Assembly: GCF_001419745.1 (NCBI RefSeq)
Contig: NZ_LIRJ01000088.1
Span: 1 to 36,306, forward strand
Length of the DNA: 36,306 bases
Reading direction: 5' to 3'
From: Streptomyces silaceus
GTDB taxonomy: Bacteria > Actinomycetota > Actinomycetes > Streptomycetales > Streptomycetaceae
The notes below the pieces were generated by a model that was not told where the DNA came from, searched no databases, and saw nothing but the letters and a program-made list of their open reading frames with translations. The stretch's first letter is position 1. Each line of letters begins with the position of its first letter. Positions 31,839 to 36,306 of this stretch are shown piece by piece. The position numbers were made by a program, and so were the translations under genes.

Positions 31839-33050
31839 CTACTGCGCGCCGTACTTCTTGCTCATCATGTCGTAGACCTGCTCGGCGCCACGGCCCAGCT
31901 GCGGTCCGGCGAGCCAGGTGTTCTCGGCCGGGCCGATCGAGGTGTTCGAGACGAGCTTCGTCTTGTCGCCCACCACACGGAACCAGCCGCCGCCGGACGA
32001 ACCACCGGTCATCGTGCAGCCGATGCGGTACATCGTCGGCAGGGACGGCGACAGCGACAGACGCCCCGGCCTGTCGACGCACTTGTGCATGATCAGGCCG
32101 TTGTACGGCGGGGCGGCGGGGTAGCCCCAGGCGCCCATCGAGCCCGCGCTCTGTGCGGACGGCGTGGAGAAGTCGACGTCGAGCGCGTTGCCGACGGTCT
32201 CCTCCAGGGACTTGGTGCCCTGCTCCGGCTTCACGTGCAGGACGGCGTAGTCGTACGTCGCACCCGCGCCGCCCGTCGGACCGCCCTCGTTGATCCACTC
32301 GTTGGAGGTCGAGACCCAGTCCGCCCAGTACTGGCCGTAGGGGGCGATCTCCTGCGGCGCCGCGTTGCGCAGCTCGGCCTCGGACTTGCCGAGGTCGTTG
32401 TAGGACGGCACGAAAGCGATGTTGCGGTACCAGCCGCCGTTCTTGCCGGCGTGCACGCAGTGGCCCGCGGTCCACACGAGGTTGGACTTGCCCGGGTTGC
32501 GCGGGTCCTTCACGACCGTGCCGGAGCAGACCATCGAGCCCTCGGGGGAGTCGAAGAAGATCTTCCCGACGGGGGCCGCGTTCTCGTGGTACGGCGTCTT
32601 CTCGGGCTTGGCCTGGACCGGGGTCGGCTCGGGGTCGGTCGCGCCCTGGTCGGCGCTCGCGTCCTTCGCGGCGATCGTCTTGTTCGGGTCCTTGGCCTTC
32701 TTCATCCGCTCGGGCTTCCAGAGCCCTTCGATGACCGGGTTGGCGAAGTCCTTGGCCTCGCGCAGCCAGTCGTCCTTGTCCCAGTTCTTCCAGGCGCCGC
32801 CCTTCCAGTCGTCCAGGTCGATGCCGTTCTCTTTGAGCTTGTCGGCGAGGCCGTCGGGAAGCTTGGCGTCGGAACCGGAATCGGAGCCATCGGCTCCCTG
32901 GGACGCGGCGGTGTCGGACTTGTCGCTCGCCTTGTCCTCGCTCGGGCCGCAGGCCGTGGCGGTGAGCGCCAGGGTCGCTGCGAGCCCGGTGACGGCGAGT
33001 GCGGCGCGCCGCGCACGACTGCGCGCGAAGGGCACACGAGTGGAACGCAT
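31839..33050 (-). CDS. S1-type serine peptidase lipoprotein (copy 1), 403 aa
   Basis: Predicted surface lipoprotein with a chymotrypsin-like domain. A basic N-terminus and hydrophobic region end in a lipobox TATAC with Cys34. A disordered acidic linker and a Trp/Asp-rich segment (about 64-120, DWKGGAWKNWDKDDWLREA) precede the catalytic domain. His197 (WTAGHCVH), Asp267 (YDYAVLHV) and Ser352 (TGGSSGGGW) form a complete triad, so activity is likely; the substrate is unknown. The ATG at 33050 is chosen as the start of a typical signal peptide; GGGGG lies about 10 nt upstream, and ATG 33083 is an alternative. It is the downstream member of a tandem pair, 221 nt after copy 2's stop, with its own copy of the upstream motif. 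Confidence 0.88.
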   Translation of the reverse strand: MRSTRVPFARSRARRAALAVTGLAATLALTATACGPSEDKASDKSDTAASQGADGSDSGSDAKLPDGLADKLKENGIDLDDWKGGAWKNWDKDDWLREAKDFANPVIEGLWKPERMKKAKDPNKTIAAKDASADQGATDPEPTPVQAKPEKTPYHENAAPVGKIFFDSPEGSMVCSGTVVKDPRNPGKSNLVWTAGHCVHAGKNGGWYRNIAFVPSYNDLGKSEAELRNAAPQEIAPYGQYWADWVSTSNEWINEGGPTGGAGATYDYAVLHVKPEQGTKSLEETVGNALDVDFSTPSAQSAGSMGAWGYPAAPPYNGLIMHKCVDRPGRLSLSPSLPTMYRIGCTMTGGSSGGGWFRVVGDKTKLVSNTSIGPAENTWLAGPQLGRGAEQVYDMMSKKYGAQ

Positions 33051-33139
33051 GGTGCTGTTACCCCCGTTAGAACGTGTGTTTGCCATGTACGTGTCACATG
33101 TCGGCGTGGGAGCTCCGGGGAGCCCCGCATGGACACAAC

Positions 33140-33168
33140 ACCCCACTATGCCTGTGAGGTTGGGGACG
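33140..33168 (-). promoter_or_regulatory. shared upstream motif of the peptidase pair (copy 1)
   Basis: Plus-strand ACCCCACTATGCC, six mixed bases, then TTGGGGACG matches the element before copy 2 at 26 of 29 positions with one 2-nt gap. It sits 90 nt before the start codon. Read on the minus strand it has CGTCCCCAA and a -10-like CATAGT/TAGTGG, with short CCCCA/TGGGG inverted arms. Confidence 0.55.
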
Positions 33169-33271
33169 AACGACGGCGGGGTCGTGAAGGTTTCCGGCGC
33201 CCCGCCGTCGTAGGGCTGCTGCTGACCTGCTGGTGGCCGCGTGCGGCCGATCGCGAGTCAGCGTCGGCCGA

Positions 33272-34504
33272 TTACTGGTCGGCGAACTTCTTGCTGACCG
33301 CGGTGTAGATGCCCTTGGCCTCCTTGCCCAGGCGCGGGCCGGCCAGCCAGCCCGCCGTCACCGGACCGATGGAGGTGTTCGACACCAGCGCGGGCTTGCC
33401 GTCCTGGCCCGCGGCGACCCAGCCACCGCCGGATGAACCGCCGGTCATGGTGCAGCCGACGCGGTACATCGTCGGGTCGGGCTTGGTCAGCGAGAGGCGG
33501 CCCGGCTTGTCGGCGCACTGGAACAGCTTCTGGCCGTCGTACGGAGGCGCGGCCGGGTAGCCGGTCGCCGTCATCTTGGCGATCTTCGGCACAGCAGGGG
33601 CGTTGAAGTCCACGGGGAGCGCGGAACCGACCGTCTCCTCCAGCGACTTGCCCTCGCTGCCCTTCTCCGGCTTCACGTGGATGACCGCGAAGTCGTACGG
33701 CGCACCCGCGCCGCCCGTCGGGCCGCCCTGCTCGATCCACTGGTCGGAGGTCTGCGCCCAGTCACCCCACCAGACGCCGTACGGAGCGACCTCTTCCTTG
33801 GGGGCGTTCTGCAGCTCCGCGGCCGACTTGCCGCTGTTGTTGTACGAGGGAACGAAGACCATGTTGCGGTACCAGCCGCCCTTGGCGCCCGCGTGCACGC
33901 AGTGGCCGGCGGTCCACACCATGTTGGACTTGCCCGGGTGGGCCGGGTCCTTGACGACGGTCGCGGAGCAGACCATCGAACCCTCGGGGCTGTCGAAGAA
34001 GAGCTTGCCCGACTCGGCGGCCTGGTCGTGGTACGGCGGCGTCACGGCCGCCGCCTGCACGGGCTTGGGGGTCGGGTCGGTGACGCCCTGGTCACCGGAG
34101 ATGTCGTTGTCGTCGACGCCCCGGTCGGGGTTCTTGTCGGCGTCCCGCATCCGGTCCGGGTCCCACAGGTCCTCGATGATCGGGTTGACGAAGTCGCCGG
34201 CCTCGCGGAGCCAGTCGTCCTTGTTCCAGTTCTTCCAGGCGCCGTCCTTCCACTTGTCGAGGTCGAGGCCCTTCTCCTTTAGCTTCTCCTTCCAGGCGTC
34301 CGGGATCTGGATCTTCTCGTCGCCGTTGCTGCCACCGGGTTGCTCCGAGGACGAGTCGCCGCCGGCGTTGTCATCGGTCGGACCGCACGCCGTGGCGGTC
34401 AGTACGAGCGCCGCGCCGAGCGCCACCGCGGCCGCCACAGGGGAAGTTCTGGTGCGCGCGCTCCTCCTGTTGCGAACAGTGAAGAGCGGACGTATGGGTC
34501 GCAT
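33272..34504 (-). CDS. S1-type serine peptidase lipoprotein (copy 2), 410 aa
   Basis: Paralogue of the preceding gene with the same layout. The signal peptide has the lipobox TATAC with Cys40, then an acidic Ser/Gly-rich linker, the Trp/Asp-rich segment (about 67-122, KWKDGAWKNWNKDDWLREA), and the catalytic domain with His201, Asp271 and Ser358 (TGGSSGGGW). By eye about two thirds of residues match copy 1 outside the linkers. The ATG at 34504 has AGGGGGA 9 nt upstream; the longer frame to 34669 adds 55 residues that do not resemble a leader. Upstream lie a 10-bp direct repeat, the shared motif and an inverted repeat. Confidence 0.88.
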   Translation of the reverse strand: MRPIRPLFTVRNRRSARTRTSPVAAAVALGAALVLTATACGPTDDNAGGDSSSEQPGGSNGDEKIQIPDAWKEKLKEKGLDLDKWKDGAWKNWNKDDWLREAGDFVNPIIEDLWDPDRMRDADKNPDRGVDDNDISGDQGVTDPTPKPVQAAAVTPPYHDQAAESGKLFFDSPEGSMVCSATVVKDPAHPGKSNMVWTAGHCVHAGAKGGWYRNMVFVPSYNNSGKSAAELQNAPKEEVAPYGVWWGDWAQTSDQWIEQGGPTGGAGAPYDFAVIHVKPEKGSEGKSLEETVGSALPVDFNAPAVPKIAKMTATGYPAAPPYDGQKLFQCADKPGRLSLTKPDPTMYRVGCTMTGGSSGGGWVAAGQDGKPALVSNTSIGPVTAGWLAGPRLGKEAKGIYTAVSKKFADQ

Positions 34505-34543
34505 CGTGAGAATCCCCCTGGGCCTCGAAATCGTTCCAAAGTG

Positions 34544-34563
34544 CTGAACATCACTGAACATCA
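34544..34563. repeat. 10-bp tandem direct repeat upstream of peptidase copy 2
   Basis: CTGAACATCA occurs twice back to back (34544-34553 and 34554-34563), 40 nt before the start codon. The 10-bp period places both copies on the same face of the helix, as response-regulator sites often are. No equivalent was seen before copy 1. Confidence 0.7.
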
Positions 34564-34660
34564 GGGTGCGGAACACCCGTTGCCACTGGCGCGGCACCCC
34601 AATGCGTCCGTTTGCTCGGATTTGCTCGGGGGAGCGGTGTGTTCGTTGCTGATGAACGGC

Positions 34661-34691
34661 ACCCCACACTATGCCGGTGCCGTTGGGGACG
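34661..34691 (-). promoter_or_regulatory. shared upstream motif of the peptidase pair (copy 2)
   Basis: Plus-strand ACCCCACACTATGCC, six mixed bases, then TTGGGGACG. The counterpart at 33140-33168 differs by three bases and a 2-nt gap. It lies 157 nt before the peptidase ATG; the minus strand has -10-like TAGTGT. Confidence 0.55.
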
Positions 34692-34694
34692 GCC

Positions 34695-34717
34695 GACGGA
34701 ACGGCAACGGTTCCGTC
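34695..34717. promoter_or_regulatory. perfect 8-7-8 inverted repeat in the divergent region
   Basis: GACGGAAC (34695-34702), 7-nt spacer, GTTCCGTC (34710-34717). It lies in the 389-nt region between the divergent peptidase and aminotransferase genes and adjoins the shared peptidase motif. It is a candidate operator for a dimeric regulator. No DmdR/IdeR-type iron box was recognised in this region. Confidence 0.5.
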
Positions 34718-34893
34718 ACGGCAAGGATCTTCCGATTACCCGTGTTCCTCCGGGGGTCTCGTCGTTGGTACGTACGGGGGAGTCGCGGCCTGCGTTCATC
34801 CCCTGCCCATTCGCCCGCGCGCTCGCCTGCATGGAGCTCTCCGGAGCGGTATCCGGCGGACGCGCTCGTTCCGCAGCGGGAGGACCAACAGTC

Positions 34894-36306
34894 GTGGCCG
34901 TGACCGAGCCCGCGTCGGCAGCGGTGTCCGCAACTCATTCCGTGACGAACTCCGAGGGGTCCGCAGAGCAGCCCGCGACTCACCCGACGGGGGACACAGC
35001 GGCACAAACCGGTGTACAGCCGGGAGTTCGGGCAGGGGCGCAGTCCTTGCGGAACTCCACGGCCCACGAGGGGATCCTGCGACGCCAGTCGGCGCGCGAA
35101 TCGGCGGCGCGCACCTATGCGCGAGCGCTGCCGATCGTGCCGGTCCGGGCGCGCGGCCTGACGATCGAGGGTGCCGACGGCCGCCGCTACCTCGACTGCC
35201 TCTCCGGCGCCGGCACATTGGCCCTCGGGCACAACCACCCCGTGGTCCTCGAAGCGATCAGAAAGGTCCTCGACTCGGGGGCGCCCCTCCACGTCCTCGA
35301 CCTGGCCACGCCCGTCAAGGACGCCTTCACCACCGAGCTGTTCCGCACTCTGCCGCGCGGCCTCGCGGACCGCGCGCGGATCCAGTTCTGCGGCCCCGCC
35401 GGGACGGACGCGGTCGAGGCGGCACTGAAACTGGTCCGCGCCGCCACCGGCCGCGACGGCCTGCTCGCCTTCACCGGCGCCTACCACGGGATGACCGCCG
35501 GGGCGCTCGAAGCATCCGGCGGCGCACGGGACGTACGCGTCGCGCGCCTGCCCTATCCGCAGGACTACCGCTGCCCGTTCGGCCTCGGCGGCGCGCGCGG
35601 CGCCGAACTCTCCGCGCGATGGGCCGAGAGCCTTCTCGACGACACCAAGTCGGGCGTACCGCAACCCGCCGGCATGATCCTCGAACCCGTCCAGGGCGAG
35701 GGCGGCGTCCTCCCGGCCCCCGACGCCTGGCTCCGCCGGATGCGCGAGATCACTGCCGCGCGCGGCATCCCGCTCATCGCGGACGAGGTGCAGACGGGCG
35801 TCGGACGCACCGGCGCCTTCTGGGCCGTCGAGCACAGCGGCGTCGTCCCCGACGTCATGGTGCTCTCCAAGGCGATCGGCGGCAGCCTCCCGCTGGCCGT
35901 CGTGATCTACCGCGACGACCTCGACGTCTGGCCACCCGGCGCCCACGCCGGCACCTTCCGCGGCAATCAGCTCGCCATGGCCGCAGGCACGGCGACCCTC
36001 GCGTACGTCCGTGAGAACGGCCTCGCCGAACGCGCCGCCACCCTCGGCGCCCACATGCTCGCCCAACTCCGCTCCCTGGCCGCCGAACATCCTTGCATCG
36101 GAGAGGTCCGGGGCAGGGGACTGATGATCGGGGTGGAACTGGTGGATCCGAGCGGAGGCAGCTCGGGGACCGGCGGAACCAGCGGAGCGCCGGGCACTGG
36201 CGGCGGCGCGTCGGCCGACGGCGGCGGACGCAGGGTCGACGGGAGCGGGCTGATTCCGGAGGGATACGGGCCGGCACCTGAGGGGGGCGGGGGCACGCCT
36301 GGCGGA
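34894..36306 (+). CDS. diaminobutyrate--2-oxoglutarate-type aminotransferase (3' end outside window)
   Basis: Class III PLP aminotransferase, open to the window edge (471 codons). The family forms L-2,4-diaminobutyrate from aspartate semialdehyde, for ectoine or siderophore synthesis. From about residue 69 the sequence is typical: ESAARTYARALPIVPVRARG, YLDCLSGAGTLALGHNHP, FCGPAGTDAVEAALKL, Asp297 in IADEVQTGVGRTG, and PLP Lys326 in VLSKAIGG. Two oddities are an N-terminal extension of about 60 Ser/Thr/Ala/Gly-rich residues and a Gly/Ser-rich insert from about residue 420 after GVELVDP. GTG 34894 is chosen with GGAGG 10 nt upstream; GTG 34900 is possible. In S. coelicolor the gene after this neighbourhood opens a siderophore-synthetase cluster; that role is inferred. 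Confidence 0.87.
   Translation, partial: MAVTEPASAAVSATHSVTNSEGSAEQPATHPTGDTAAQTGVQPGVRAGAQSLRNSTAHEGILRRQSARESAARTYARALPIVPVRARGLTIEGADGRRYLDCLSGAGTLALGHNHPVVLEAIRKVLDSGAPLHVLDLATPVKDAFTTELFRTLPRGLADRARIQFCGPAGTDAVEAALKLVRAATGRDGLLAFTGAYHGMTAGALEASGGARDVRVARLPYPQDYRCPFGLGGARGAELSARWAESLLDDTKSGVPQPAGMILEPVQGEGGVLPAPDAWLRRMREITAARGIPLIADEVQTGVGRTGAFWAVEHSGVVPDVMVLSKAIGGSLPLAVVIYRDDLDVWPPGAHAGTFRGNQLAMAAGTATLAYVRENGLAERAATLGAHMLAQLRSLAAEHPCIGEVRGRGLMIGVELVDPSGGSSGTGGTSGAPGTGGGASADGGGRRVDGSGLIPEGYGPAPEGGGGTPGG

Noticed and set aside
34505..34893. Iron-box (DmdR/IdeR) operator upstream of the aminotransferase.
   Set aside because: No sequence resembling the TTAGGTTAG-type inverted repeat was found on either strand of this region.

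Overview
The window is very GC-rich, uses mostly G/C in third codon positions, has many GTG starts, and carries a gene set typical of a Streptomyces chromosome core. This includes recA-recX, a gluABCD glutamate ABC transporter beside a gluR-gluK-type two-component system, miaB, miaA, dapF, a second RelA/SpoT homologue of the RshA type, and hflX. I place it in Streptomyces or a close relative, from protein families and gene order recalled for that genus; no database search was run. No tRNA, rRNA, insertion sequence or CRISPR array was seen.

Layout. Positions 1-5.2 kb (minus) hold the N-terminal 1278 codons of a large Lhr-type helicase and, upstream of it, a predicted alpha/alpha-toroid protein. 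Positions 5.2-10 kb carry a DUF3046 gene, an AI-2E-family membrane protein, an unknown membrane protein on the minus strand, then recA and recX behind a two-promoter control region with a LexA box and a LexA-independent DNA-damage promoter. Positions 10.2-13.1 kb (minus) hold a rhodanese and a cysteine dioxygenase that overlap by 4 nt, preceded by a short Cys-rich leader peptide gene, plus an FAD monooxygenase. Positions 13.3-20.3 kb are a glutamate block: gluABCD (minus), divergent gluR-gluK (plus), and a convergent, apparently membrane-anchored TAXI-type solute-binding protein. Positions 20.4-31.8 kb are a housekeeping run on the plus strand: miaB, an extradiol-dioxygenase-like protein, miaA, a membrane protein, dapF, rshA, a secreted M1-like metallopeptidase and hflX. 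Two small minus-strand genes, one a predicted antitoxin, sit inside this run. Positions 31.8-34.5 kb hold a tandem pair of related S1-type serine peptidase lipoproteins. Position 34.9 kb to the end is a truncated diaminobutyrate-type aminotransferase.

Regulatory signals were the most rewarding part. The 11-mer of the mycobacterial/Streptomyces RecA-NDp (PafBC-type) promoter occurs at recA and again, with the same 11 bases and the same -10 spacing, directly before lhr. A weaker relative sits before the AI-2E gene. At lhr and the AI-2E gene the predicted transcript begins at the start codon. Other leaderless-type starts (a -10-like hexamer about 6 nt before the start codon) precede the toroid gene, the DUF3046 gene, miaA, dapF and the Cys-rich leader peptide. 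Several strong hairpins mark transcription-unit ends or the gluB-gluC junction. The two serine peptidases share not only sequence but also a conserved upstream motif of about 30 bp.
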